Of a stretch of DNA of 64,000 nt, positions 44,489 through 54,592 are shown in pieces. The translations under genes were made by a program, and so were the position numbers. The stretch covers positions 46,241,028-46,305,027 of the forward strand of contig OZ024936.1 in assembly GCA_964017235.1 (NCBI GenBank), in the 5' to 3' direction. Below the pieces are notes generated by a model. The model saw only the letters and a list, made by a program, of their open reading frames with translations, made no database searches and was not told the origin of the DNA. Position 1 is the first letter of the stretch; every line of letters begins with the position of its first letter. Origin of the DNA: Sabellastarte sp. h YS-2021. Lineage: Eukaryota > Annelida > Polychaeta > Sabellida > Sabellidae.

Positions 44489-46393
44489 CAATATATAGAG
44501 GAGAATCTTACGTCGCAGCTGGTTTGCAGTCATGCAGCCTTAATACCAAAAATGGTACTTCCAGATTATACCACCATGAACAGTCTAGTCAGCACTTTTG
44601 GCAGGTATTTCACAGACAAAATTGCTAAATTAAGATCTGGATTACTGTCTACTGATGCCGATCCCCCTGTCTCAGGTTCCTACAAAAACAAGTTTGTTTC
44701 TTTCCGGACCATGTCAGAGGAAGAAGTCCTTAAAATCATAAAGTCCACACCAAATAAATCATGTGACTTGGATCCCATCCCAACATCATTGGTCCTTGAA
44801 TGTATCAGTGTGCTCCTGACTCCTATTACAAATATTGTGAACTACTCTCTACAGAAGGGCAGTTTCCCTTCCTGTTTTAAGACTGCACATGTTACACCCT
44901 TGTTGAAAAAAGCTGGTCTTGACAAGAATATTCTCAAGAATTATCGACCAGTGTCCAACCTCAGCTACATCTCCAAACTCATAGAGAAAGCTGTGGCTAA
45001 GCAGATAAATGAGCATATTGCTCACGAGAGTATATCTAACGAAAACCAGTCCGCATATAGAGCTTTTCACTCAACTGAAATGGCGTTGCTCAAAATACAA
45101 AATGACATTGCCACATCAATGGACAAGGGTGCAGCTGTTGGATAGTCCTTTTGGACTTATCTGCAGCTTTCGATACAATAGACCACTCAATCCTATTCAA
45201 CTGCCTTCAGCACTGGTATGGCATTGATGGGGTAGTGCTTAAGTGGGTCCAGTCATACCTCAACTCACGCAAGCAGCGCATCAAAATAGATGGACATCTT
45301 TCAGATGCTTTTCAACTCCCTTACGGGGTTCCCAGGGCTCAGTTCTAGGGCCACTCCTTTTTACCCTATACACAACCCCTCTCAGTTCAGTCATATCTAA
45401 ATTCAATGTCACCCACCACTTATATGCAGATGACACACAAATTTACTTGGAACTCGACTCTAGGAACTTCGATTCCAGTATCACTGAATTAACAAATTGC
45501 CTTGAGGCGGTCCAGGCTTGGATGGGAAATAATAAGCTTAAATTAAATCCTGACAAGACAGAATTCATAGTGATTGGTGATGATCAAATTAGAAGTTCCC
45601 TGAAGTCATCTTTCCCAGTGAGTTTGCTTGGCAACACCATGGAACCAGCTGAATCGGTAAAAAACCTTGGTGTCATCCTGGATGCTGAAAATTCAATGCA
45701 AAGACACGTAGCTAATCTATGTCGCATAAGTTACTACCATCTCCAGGGACTACGAAGGGTCCGCAGGTACTTAAATCATGAAACAGCTGTAAAGGTGGCA
45801 AATGCTTTAGTAAGCAGTCGTCTGGATTACTGTAACTCACTGCTTTACAACACAAAAAAGGCATATACTAGCAGACTACAGAGAGTTCAAAATGCCTTAT
45901 GTCGGACGGTGTGCAACCTAAATAAATACTGTCATGTTACACCCTTCCTGCACAAACTACACTGGCTCCCCATTCATTACCGTATACTGTTCAAATATAA
46001 TCTCCTCATTTATAAAACAATACATTTGAGCCAACCTCCATATCTCTCCGCTCTAATTAGGCGGAGTGACCTCACACGGGGCAATCGGCTATCAATTTCC
46101 TCATCTAAACCAAATAAACGCTCAGGGCTACGCAGTTTCATAGCAGGGGCTCCCACAGAGTGGATCAAGCTTCTTCAAGCCATCAGAACCATAGAAAGCA
46201 TTTCTGGTTTCAGGAAACAGTTGAAAACATACCTTTTTAGATTGGCTTATCCTCCACCATAGCCTATCTCCCCTACCGGACGCTAATATGGAAACGGACA
46301 CCTTTCTGGAACTGGACTATCCCTTTTTGCACATCAGCGCCTTAGAGGATGTTTACATCAAATTCGGCGCTATATAAGTGTTTCTTCTTACTC
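44489..46393 (+). mobile_element. 5'-truncated CR1/L2-like LINE with 11-bp target duplication
   Basis: TTACTATAATA occurs at 44478-44488 and 46394-46404, flanking the insert. It contains a reverse transcriptase ORF broken by two frameshifts, and ends GGCGCTATATAAGTG plus a short TTCTTAC-type tail. It has the same orientation as the host gene, and sits 41 bp after one exon and about 70 bp before the next. Confidence 0.85.
44552..46262 (+). pseudogene. LINE reverse transcriptase, frameshifted
   Basis: Three consecutive frames carry one RT. Frame 1 (44552-45145) has LKNYRPVSNLSYISKLIEKA and ENQSAYRAFHSTE. Frame 2 (45151-45348) has LDLSAAFDTIDHSIL. Frame 3 (45243-46262) has [10 protein letters not shown], the catalytic [14 protein letters not shown] and [14 protein letters not shown], ending in a C-terminal part that includes [10 protein letters not shown]. 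The shifts lie near 45140 and 45325. The order and motifs fit jockey-superfamily LINEs (CR1/L2-like). The endonuclease half is missing, so it is not functional. Confidence 0.88.
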
Positions 46394-46462
46394 TTACTAT
46401 AATAGTCTTTGAATCATTAAGCTGTACGTTCACCAAGATTGTGTTGTATTTTGTCCTTGCAG

Positions 46463-46582
46463 GCAAGACAGAATGCTGCAACCAGGATTCAGGCAGGTTT
46501 CCGTGGTTACCAAACCAGGAAAGACATAGAAAAAATGAAGAGCGAAAACCAGCAACAGGAAGAGGGAGAACAGGGGGCTTAA
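46463..46582 (+). CDS. IQ-motif gene, last coding exon with IQ motif 3 and stop
   Basis: The acceptor is TTGTCCTTGCAG. It reads ARQNAATRIQAGFRGYQTRK, then DIEKMKSENQQQEEGEQGA and TAA at 46580-46582. IQAGFRGYQTR is the best consensus match of the three IQ units and is close to the neuromodulin/igloo pattern. Directly after the stop is AAG|GTAACC (donor after 46583), so the transcript may splice on into a 3' UTR exon. Confidence 0.88.
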   Translation, partial: ARQNAATRIQAGFRGYQTRKDIEKMKSENQQQEEGEQGA

Positions 46583-46583
46583 G

Positions 46584-47024
46584 GTAACCCAATTGCTTCT
46601 TATGGGTTTTACTTTAAAAATCTGGGTTAATTTATTGTGCATTTATGTTTGGTACATTATTGAAGAACGTGTGGTGTATGCAGATTTTTAGATGACTTTT
46701 TAACCAATTAGAACTGACGATACAACTGTGTCATGTTAGAACTGATGATTAGGCTCAAATGTATGGAATCACAAAAACTCCATCAACATGAAAGTCTTGA
46801 ACACAATGGAAAAATTTCTAGTTCGATGCAATTTAAATGCTTGGAATAAACCTGCTTGCAGTGTATGCATTGGTCCTATTGTAGCTTCTTATTGCAAACC
46901 TTAGAGTATTTAAGTAATAAGCTTTTCTTAATGTCCAGTAGATATAATACACACCATTCCTCCACTGCAGATACATCAGGTATTTTTTATTCTCTCTTGA
47001 GAAAAATTGTTTCAAAGAGGGACA
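46584..47024. other. Downstream of last coding exon, little seen
   Basis: AT-rich, either 3' UTR read-through or 3' UTR intron, depending on use of the donor at 46583. No polyadenylation signal stands out close to the stop. Confidence 0.4.
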
Positions 47025-47200
47025 TTTTATTGCACTACAATAGCTTACCATGTGGGACTAAGTGCTATCTTGGATGGCTGCTTGTGACTCGGCTAACTCA
47101 AGAAAAATGAGCATATGATGACCAAGTCAGTCATTTGGTGGCAGCACCTGCTGCCTCGAGGTCACATAGATAGTGACATACTACACGACTTCCTTCTTCT
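47025..47200 (-). mobile_element. Partial copy of the 53458 MITE family
   Basis: It contains CTTACCATGTGGGACTAAGT, GAAAAATGAGCATATGATGA and GGTGGCAGCACCTGCTGCCT. The inverse of the same order is found at about 53575-53745 with about 80 percent similarity by eye. One end is missing. Confidence 0.7.
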
Positions 47201-48408
47201 CATTGGCTGCCAATTTGGATAAACTGATTTTATTGAAAGTAAAGAATTTAATTCTTTTATGTGGACATATATTTTGTTAAATATTGAAACTACACCAGCT
47301 TGTTTATAAAGTCACATAGAATTTTGTGATAATTCAAAGAGCAAATAAGTATTTTTAATATATTTATAAAATAAAATATGTCTAGGTATCAATTTGTTAA
47401 GAGTAGACAACCAAGACTCAATGTATGTAGCATATAAACAGGGAAATAATATACAGGGACTGTACCTGTCAAAACAAAAAGAAATTTTGTAAAGGTTTAA
47501 TCCCTATGTGCTATATTCTTGATCAAGTAAAAGGTTAAAATAGAAAGGAAAGCAGTGAAGGGTGAAGGGAAACCCTGGGAAACCCCTTAGTGACATCATT
47601 GTTGTCTGTAAAGCGTGTGATTGTTAAATAATGGCAATTGTGTAGGGTACAATCTTGGTATTCTCACTTAGTAAAGTCACCCTTCTTGTGTACTGTTTTA
47701 AAAGCTTAAAGCAGATATTTTGATGACAGCATATCAAAATATTTAGATTGTTTTACATAAAGGTCATCTCCCTTTTAAAATAAATGAATATTTAGTGCAC
47801 ATTTGCACACACAAGGCAGTTGGCAAATGCAGGGTATTGCAAAACAGTTTGCCTTCACTTCCGTCCATTCAGAACACTGGGACTTGGAAGAACTTCACTG
47901 GTATCGAGTAAACTCAGCAGAAATGGCCATGCAGTCGAAACAACAGAGACTGTTCACTGCAAGTGCAGATTAGGGCCCCGAGGGCTACAGTATCAATCCC
48001 TGAGGGAGAACCAGTGTTCGAACTCAACGCCGTCCCGCGAGTCCGCGACCGCCAATATTGCTGCAGGACCGCCGAGTTTTAGTACTTACAGGTCCGCCGG
48101 ACTGTCGAGAATCCTCGATTATCGCCCATTGAAAAACGTTCTGCAAACGAACTGTAAGGGTGAGATGGATGACAAATACTTTAAAATTAAATATATTTTA
48201 CTTGCTATTGCTGTACACAAGACGTTTTTCGCCTTAAAATAAGATTTTATTGTTGGTTGTTTGTGTCACGATAGGAAATCTCGCGGACCTCGAGATTTAA
48301 AGATGAAGTCTCGTTGCTTCATAGCTTCCGGTATTGCTTTTGGCGCATTTTATTTCATCAAAATTCTACTAAATCACCTGATACAGACTTGTTTCATGAG
48401 CAATTGAC

Positions 48409-49650
48409 ATGGACAAATACCTAACAAACCTAGATCTAGGCTCCAATCCCAAAAAGCCAAAAATTTCAGAGACAGACCGGCTTCAAAAGCAAAGGGAGTA
48501 TGAAAAAAATATCAGAAAAAGGGAATTTCAGGCTTCCTGGGTGAAGTCATACCCCTGGATTTTGTATGACCAAGGCAATAATGCAATGTTTTGTACCACT
48601 TGTAGAGCCATTTTTGGGCATTTGAGCCAGTCATAAGTTAAACAGTCAATTGTGGTACCAGATAAATTTTCAAAGTATATTAGTGGCCCTTTTGTTACTG
48701 GTGGCTGCAAAAATTTTAAATTGAGTGTGGTGAAAGTCCATCATGAAAGTGAAGGCCATCAAACTGCCAAATTTGAACTTGAAAAAAAAAGACAACCCCC
48801 AGGCAGCTCCAAAGCTGAGCAATGCATTCAAATATTGAATAAGTCCTCGTTTGACAAATTGGAAAATTTATTTCGCACTGCACATGGAATTACTAAAAAC
48901 TGCAGGCCATACACTGATTTCCAATGGATTTGTGAGGTCGATGAAAAGAAAGGCGTTGTCATTGGCAACACCTATCGCAGTGATAAATCTTGCCGAGAAT
49001 TTATCAGAGCGATTGCCACCACAGAAAGAAAGAAAATTGAAGGTTTATTTGAAAAAGCCAAATCTGTGTCATTGTTGTCCGATGGGAGCACAGACATATC
49101 TGTCAAAGAAAATGAAATAATTTTTGCACGTTTCGCTATAGAGGGGACCATACATGTATTTTTTTGGGCAATTGTTGCAGTAGAAAGGGCAAATGCTGAT
49201 CATATATACCAAGCTTTGCGCAAAGGCATTTCAATTGCATTTCCCGACTTCAATTTGCAAAATAGCTTGAGTAAAGTTGTTGGATTTGGAGCGGATGGAG
49301 CCTCAGTAAATACAGGTGAAAAAGGTGGCGTTATTGCCATAATGAGGAAAAATTTGAACTCTGACATTCTCATGGTAAGATGCTTAGTTCATCGCCTTGA
49401 ACTGGCCTACAAGGCAGCTATGAAGAAGTCAAAATTGTACAGTCGCATCATGTCTTTGCTGTCAGGCCTTTATGGCTTTTATCACACAAGTGCCTTACAA
49501 CGACAGAACTTAAAGCAAGCTGCCGAGGCAACCAAGTGTCCCTTTGCTGTTCCACTCAGAGTTGGTGGGACTCGTTGGGTGTCCCATACACTTTTGGCAT
49601 TGAATCAACTTTGGAAGGCTTATCCTGCTCTGGAAATGCACCTGAGTCAG
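48409..49650 (+). pseudogene. hAT transposase exon 1 (ZNF862-like), one nonsense codon
   Basis: The ORF opens with MDKYLTNLDLGSNPKKPK and carries a TTF/BED-type zinc finger spread over MFCTTCRAIFG (Cys pair) and VHHESEGHQTAKFE (His pair), about residues 64-122. TAA at 48634-48636 breaks the frame inside the finger. The reading frame then continues unchanged to the donor CAG|GTATTG at 49650. The RNase H-like core has SLLSDGSTDISVKENE (first Asp region) and GFGADGASVNTGEKGG (second Asp). The RW motif GGTRWVSHT is near the end. It resembles animal ZNF862/KIAA1586-type hAT proteins. Confidence 0.9.
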
Positions 49651-50091
49651 GTATTGTAAAGTCTTTAACCCTTTGATGAACTGGTATATTAAGAAATTAT
49701 GTTTACTCTTGTAAACCTATCCTTTTGAAAAAGCATACCCACATTAATTTTCATTTTTTTTCCTTGTTTTCTCTGGGGCATTGACCCCTGCAATGTCTCT
49801 GGCTTACAAATATTGAATTCTGTTTTTGTTGTGTTGTGCCCTAGATTCTGTCTTTTGATGGAGGTTAAGTGCCATAAAAGTACTGTTAGAAATAAACTTA
49901 TTGACAGTAATTGTTCTAACAATAAAACATACAATAAACACCACACAGTATTTTGATAGGGGCCCTGGTGTGATTGATATGATCAATTAGTATCTGTGAT
50001 AGAAAAGTTGATCTGTACATCCCACTCTTCATCCCATCTCACCGTTGTGATGTGCAAGTTGTCAAATGCTAATTTTTAATTAATGTTTTAG

Positions 50092-51067
50092 GTTGCTATT
50101 GGCAATGGGCCCGGCAATCTACAATCAAAGGCAAAGAATTTTCACAAGGCCTTGGTTGCAAAAGATGTGATTGTCTTCGGTCATCTTCTCCATGACATAC
50201 TTTCTACACTATCTAAGGTGTCACTGACATGGCAACGTCAAGATGCCAGCATTCATGAATGCTTTGATTCTCTTCAAGGGGCATTGCTATTGATCCGCAA
50301 ATTCTTGACAACCCCTGGATTTTTTCTGAGCAAAGTTCAGGATGACGATTGTTCCGTGGTCACTGACGCCAAATACTGTGGGGTGGATCTAAAAGGCAAC
50401 TTAGATCAATACAACAAAGAACACACTGAAGTAGTTACTGCTGTCATTATGTGTCTTGAGCAAAGATTTAGTGACATCAGTGATGGTTTACTTGCCAGTA
50501 CCAAGATAGCTAATTTGAAAACCTGGCCCTCTGATTTCCACGAAGATTTTGGAGATGAAAACATCAAAATCCTCTGCAAGCATTTTGGTGAGCGACTTGA
50601 TAAAGTGTGCAGCCTGCCTGATATTCAGCCTGAGTGGACATTACTTCAAAAAAGTCTGTATGAAAACCACAAAAATGAAATCCACTCAGATTTAACTCCA
50701 CTTACCTGGGAAAAAATCAACAAAATGTACAAAGAGTCATTTCCCAACTGCCTGCAGCTCTTTGACTTGCTTCTTTCCCTACCTGCAAGCTCTGCTGTGT
50801 GTGAGCGTGGATTCAGCCAAATGAAGATTATCAAGAACGAGTACCGTAACAGAATGGGTAACTCATCCCTGTGTGACTTGATACTAATAAAGCTACACTC
50901 ACCTGAAGTTGCTGATTTTGACCCTTGTCAGGCCATTCATTATTGGAATTCGTCTTCTAGCAGAGCCAGGCGCACAGACAGAAACAGCACATTGGCAGAA
51001 CAAGAGGCAGATGGTGCTGCTGCGGCTGCCCATAGTGTCAACCCAGAGACTGATAAGTCGGATATGG
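50092..51067 (+). CDS. hAT transposase exon 2, with dimerisation region
   Basis: The acceptor TAATGTTTTAG joins in phase 0 to exon 1, giving HLSQ-VAIGNGPGNL across the junction. It holds the helical insertion and the C-terminal hAT dimerisation region with FDLLLSLPASSAVCERGFSQ and MKIIKNEYRNRMG. The conserved Glu of the catalytic triad is likely within SAVCERGFS. The donor is GATATGG|GTAAGT after 51067 (one base left over). This exon is uninterrupted. Confidence 0.9.
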
Positions 51068-51435
51068 GTAAGTGCTTAAAATCTATGTTTTGCATAATTT
51101 TACTCAAAATAGCAAAGGAATGTCAAATATTTTACCTACCTTAGATTTAAAGCCTGCTTGCAGTAATTTGCAATTAGTATTGACTGGAGTAAAATTTTAT
51201 TATATTCAGTGTAAAAGTGTAATTTTATTAACAAAAAGGTCCACAATAAGAGAGGTTTAATGTTGGCCACCACTGACAAAGGTCCAGAGTAAGAGAGCCT
51301 AATGTTGGCCACAACTACCCAGGGTCCAGAGTAACGAAAGGTTGGCTACCAATATCCATGTGATTAAGGTTACATACTTCTGACAATTCATCAATATTAT
51401 CACTTCTGATATTTCTGATGAACTTTGTTTTTCAG

Positions 51436-51530
51436 ATGCTGAACCTGAAGACTTCATAGATTCTGATATTTCACAGTGTTCTGACCTGGACAGCGACTTT
51501 AATGACTTTGCCGAAAGTGAAAATGAGTAA
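51436..51530 (+). CDS. hAT transposase exon 3, acidic C-terminus
   Basis: The acceptor TTTGTTTTTCAG completes a split Asp codon. It encodes AEPEDFIDSDISQCSDLDSD, then FNDFAESENE and TAA at 51528-51530. It is an acidic tail. The phase match and position inside the transposon support it, although it is too short to stand out as an ORF. Confidence 0.82.
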
Positions 51531-51938
51531 ATGAACTGCGTATTGTTTTATTTTAATTTGTGAAATATTATCCTAAGCAATAGACATACAAACTCACTTA
51601 AACAGTGTTGTTAATAGACATTAAGTTGACAAGATGTGAAAAAAAATTAAGTACCATTTTTCACTTTACAATTTTTAAGTGTATTTTTACATATAGTAAT
51701 TTTGTGGAACTTCTATAACAAATTATTTGCTATATCATGTATTAGGCCTAACTGGACCCAGATTTACTGTAGTTTTTCAAGTAGGTGTACAGTACTCAGG
51801 TGTATGCAATTAACTATATGTCGATTTGGTAAATAAACTTCGGACTTGTTATTTTTGGCTCAGACCTTTTCATTTTCAGAGTTGAAGGTCCTTCGGACCA
51901 CCTCCATATTTTTCTTAAGCGTGAACACTGGGGAGAAC

Positions 51939-53060
51939 ATGGAGATTGAGTTTGTTAGGCCACCCTCTGGCCTCGTAAGTTCCCTTGGACTCAGAATCCG
52001 ATAACATCATCCGAGGAAGGCCCAAAAAAACACCCCTACAAGTCTCTCAGACATGTAACCTCATCAGAGGACTCGGATCTACCATCCTAACCTAAAAACC
52101 CTCTCCAGGTAAAGGACCTGGGAGAGAGGAGGGGGAAATTAAGGAACCTTGTTCCTCCATTATATACAGGGACCTTAAGAATATACAGATTGATTTTGAA
52201 AGGCAACTTAGCCCTGACCCTATCACCTCTAGAAATGTGCATCGGTTCCTGCTGTGGTTTCTACAAACTTCTGGCCAGTAACAATGCTTCCAATCTGGTG
52301 AACCTTTCGGACCATTTCTGGTCGAGAGATTCTATTTTAATGTCTGCAGAAGCCTTGGCCAACCTGAGGACTGGGCAGGCTTGTCTGAAGATGACTTGGC
52401 CGGTTTAACAGAAGATTTAGTGTTTTCGTCAGGGGAAGCAAATTTCTTCTTCTCATTAGTAACAGTCTTGCCAGGGGACAGTGCCCTGGCTGTCCACAAC
52501 CCCCACTACCGACACCAGGGCCGGGTCCACAAGGGAGGAACTAGTGTCGACAACAGCATCTGAAGTGTCAGACTTGTCAGACTTTTCCTTCAAATCTCAC
52601 TTTTCCTTCTTAAGTTTGTAACTGGGTGTAGCTGGCCGAGCACATTGGTCGCTAGTTAGAATGTTACAGAAAGTACAGTCTAGTTTAGCAACACAGGGAT
52701 TGGTTCCCTTACCTTTATCGCGGCATCTGGCACAAAACGTGTGGTTATCAAAAGCTGCCATAAGATGGCCACAGCCTCCCTGATTTTGTCCTGGCGATGC
52801 CATGATGTGTTTGAATAATGACTGTAATCCGTAAATATAAAACAACGCTCAAAACTTGCAGCATTTTCACAAAATTCTTTAACTTCTGAGGGCTAACAGA
52901 AATGCATCTGCACTGTACATGCGTCAAGCAAAAAAGATGCTATGATGTCACGCTGTCTAGACAGGAAAGAAGTACGATGCACAGTACTGGACCGGCTTGC
53001 CGGTGGTTTACACAGGATGACTTTTTCTTTCGGCCAATCTGCATCAACCGGACTAGCAAT
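51939..53060 (-). mobile_element. Decayed DIRS-type retrotransposon, 5' part, minus strand
   Basis: On the minus strand it parallels the element at 60.0 kb: a leader with CCAATGGACAATTGCT-like sequence (about 53030-53045), a MASPGQ start at 52803, a Cys-rich gag N-terminus, then KWSERFTRLEALL at about 52300. Later codons are broken. The sequence left of the hAT insertion (about 47820-48011) probably continues it, since the target duplication joins the two sides. Confidence 0.75.
52597..52803 (-). pseudogene. DIRS gag N-terminus remnant
   Basis: It reads MASPGQNQGGCGHLMAAFDN followed by a Cys/His cluster (HTFCARCRDKG, CVAKLDCTFC) and stops after YKLKKEK. The homologous start in the 60-kb element is MSSPGQKRGSCGHVMALFDN. 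The later conserved KWSERF(T/S)RLEA block survives in another frame at about 52300, so the gene is broken. Confidence 0.8.
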
Positions 53061-53327
53061 TGTCCATTGGGTAGGGTATTAACTTATAAACAACACTTCA
53101 GAGTTGCTAATCTCCCTGAGGAAAAATACATCCCCCCTGCCACTGGAAAGTGGTACAAGATGGTAGATCCCTGCTTTGAAGAAAAGATGCAGGACTTAAA
53201 TAGAGACTATTCAAACATTTGTACCTCTTGTAAGCCCTCAGAAGCCTCCAGGAGAAGAGTTTCCCTTCAAATAATCAAAGAATTTTTGACTTGTATGCTG
53301 CAATTGGGACTCAGACTGCTTCTATAA
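53050..53327 (+). pseudogene. Possible DIRS gag middle fragment, opposite strand
   Basis: The + frame reads VANLPEEKYIPPATGKWYKM and continues to NRDYSNICTSCKPSEAS. This loosely follows the 60-kb gag order VKTPRTSKWYDM and LNSMFSRVARRS. If real, it is head-to-head with the minus-strand fragment. The similarity is weak and judged by eye. Confidence 0.3.
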
Positions 53328-53457
53328 TTCTGATATGCATAAAAAACACAAGAAAAATTCACAAAATACATCTTGTCTCAGCTGTAATCCCTCTGCCTAG
53401 TGGTTGGATTCAGCACTTAGTTCCACATGGTAAGCCATTGTAGTGCAATAAAATTTA

Positions 53458-53770
53458 AAAGTTTTAATTAGTTAAATGTAGCTTTTATAAGCTACAAGCT
53501 AACCATGTAGGACTAAGGAGAATCCCACCCTGCCTCCCCTCTATATTAAAGCTGAAAGGTATGGCCAAAATTCCACTTTGAAGAAGGAATGTGTGTACTA
53601 TCTCACTATATCACCTCAAGGCAGCTGGTGCTGCCACCAGATGGTTAACTCGGTCATTATATGCTCATTTTTCTTGAGTTGGCCAAGCCGCAATCAACCA
53701 CTCAAGATAGCACTTAGTCCCACATGGTAAGCTTGTAGTTTATAAAAGCTGCATTTAACTAATTAAAAAA
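53458..53770. mobile_element. MITE with TAGTTAAATGTAGCTTTTAT ends
   Basis: The left part (TTTTAATTAGTTAAATGTAG, CTTTTATAAGCTACAAGC, CCATGTAGGACTAAG) and the right part (CTTAGTCCCACATGG, GCTTGTAGTTTATAAAAGC, ATTTAACTAATT) are long inverted repeats of about 57 bp. A fragment of its end also lies at 53410-53455. Another partial copy is at 47025. Confidence 0.78.
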
Positions 53771-53895
53771 TTGAAATCTCTCCAAAACTGTTGTGTGTTT
53801 GGCCGCATTATACACGTATGTACAACTTTACTTCAAACTTTTAAGTTTTATTGAGTCATATATTGTAACTGTTACTTCGAATATTTTACAACAAA

Positions 53896-53912
53896 TATAT
53901 ATATATATATAT
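53896..53912 (+). repeat. (TA)n microsatellite before acceptor-like site
   Basis: A TATATATATATATATA run occurs directly before ATTACAG. It would be the weak polypyrimidine region of the candidate UTR exon. Confidence 0.7.
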
Positions 53913-53917
53913 TACAG

Positions 53918-54190
53918 ATGTGCTTGTGAAGAAATCTTCCATTCTGTGATGACTTTACCGTATCTTATCAGCATGACGGCCTCTCTTCTCATTCCAAGGA
54001 TCTGATGTGTTAGACTTCTGTAGATACTCTAGCTTTACTCTAGTATTTATATACATCTCTTATCTCTGCATTCCTGCACACTTTATTATACACTTTATTA
54101 TACTATGTACACTGTATAATTTAAGCCCTGTTAATATGAATTTAAAAGATGAAGAAGAATGTTTCAAATAAACAATTTAAATTTGGACCT
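53918..54190 (+). other. Candidate 3' UTR exon of the host gene
   Basis: An acceptor-like ATATATTACAG ends at 53917. It is followed by sequence without long ORFs and by AATAAA at 54167-54172. If the donor right after the stop codon at 46583 is used, this is a plausible terminal exon, placing the hAT and DIRS insertions inside a 3' UTR intron. This rests on splice-like signals only. Confidence 0.25.
54167..54172 (+). promoter_or_regulatory. Possible polyadenylation signal
   Basis: AATAAA lies about 250 bp after the acceptor-like site at 53917. It would end the long transcript if the 3' UTR intron is real. Confidence 0.3.
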
Positions 54191-54210
54191 TGTTAAGAGG
54201 AATGTCACCA

Positions 54211-54480
54211 GGAGCCATATTCACAAAGAAGGATTAAGCTGAGCCAAAAATTAAAGCTTACAAAACAGTGGGTTACCTAATCTTGGTATTAAATCAGTAT
54301 TCTCAAAATTAAGCTAAGTTTTGGACAAAGTGCAGCAGACTGAATTATATTTAATCCAAAATTTAGTCCATTGTAATAGGTTAGTTATAGTTAATCACAA
54401 AAATTAGCTTAAATTCTCAGTGAATACTAACCGTAATCCTAATCCAATTTTTGGAGTAACCTAAGCAAAATTTTTTGGTT
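54211..54480. mobile_element. Decayed MITE related to GGGCC-TATTCAC class
   Basis: It begins GGAGCCATATTCACAAAGAA with GGATTAAGCTGAGCC. The right half holds GTGAATACTAACCGTAATCC and a GGTTGATTTTT end. The ends pair poorly. Confidence 0.4.
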
Positions 54481-54592
54481 GATTTTTCGCTTATCCCCGT
54501 TGTGGGTGTGACTGCAGAAAAATACTAATACTTCACCTGTTTGCTGAGCAGCATGGATAGGGTACTGTTATGAAGTGAGTAATGCCACTTCA

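Larger units (their letters stand above)
281..46583 (+). other. Host gene span: multi-exon gene for a protein with three IQ motifs
   Basis: Eleven exons with AG/GT borders can be chained so that every phase matches across introns. The long form (without the exon at 20749) sums to 1570 nt, about 522 residues plus stop; its 5' exons lie before the window. The order of parts is a Ser/Gly-rich basic segment, an acidic segment, an SR-type patch, a Pro-rich (S/T)PTP block, IQ 1, an Ala/Glu linker, IQ 2 with a Gln/Thr/Glu linker, an acidic linker, then IQ 3 and the stop. IQ motifs bind calmodulin or myosin light chains. The units resemble those of neuromodulin and Drosophila igloo, but I do not recognise an orthologue. 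No catalytic domain, signal peptide or membrane segment is seen. The function is not known. The exon chain is inferred without transcript data. Confidence 0.75.
48012..51930 (+). mobile_element. Full-length hAT transposon (3919 bp)
   Basis: Left end CAGTGTTCGAACTC and right end AAGCGTGAACACTG form the inverted terminal repeat (CAGTGTTC). The 8-bp target duplication GGGAGAAC is perfect (48004-48011 and 51931-51938). CAGTG ends and 8-bp duplications define hAT. It carries a three-exon transposase gene. Subterminal motifs GGTCCGCCGG on the left and GGTCCTTCGGACC on the right are present. The perfect duplication and nearly intact gene indicate a young insertion. Confidence 0.95.

Noticed and set aside
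52902-53100. N-terminal part of the 141-codon ORF as a new gene
   Set aside because: It reads antisense through the leader of the minus-strand DIRS copy. Only the C-terminal part has a possible gag resemblance.
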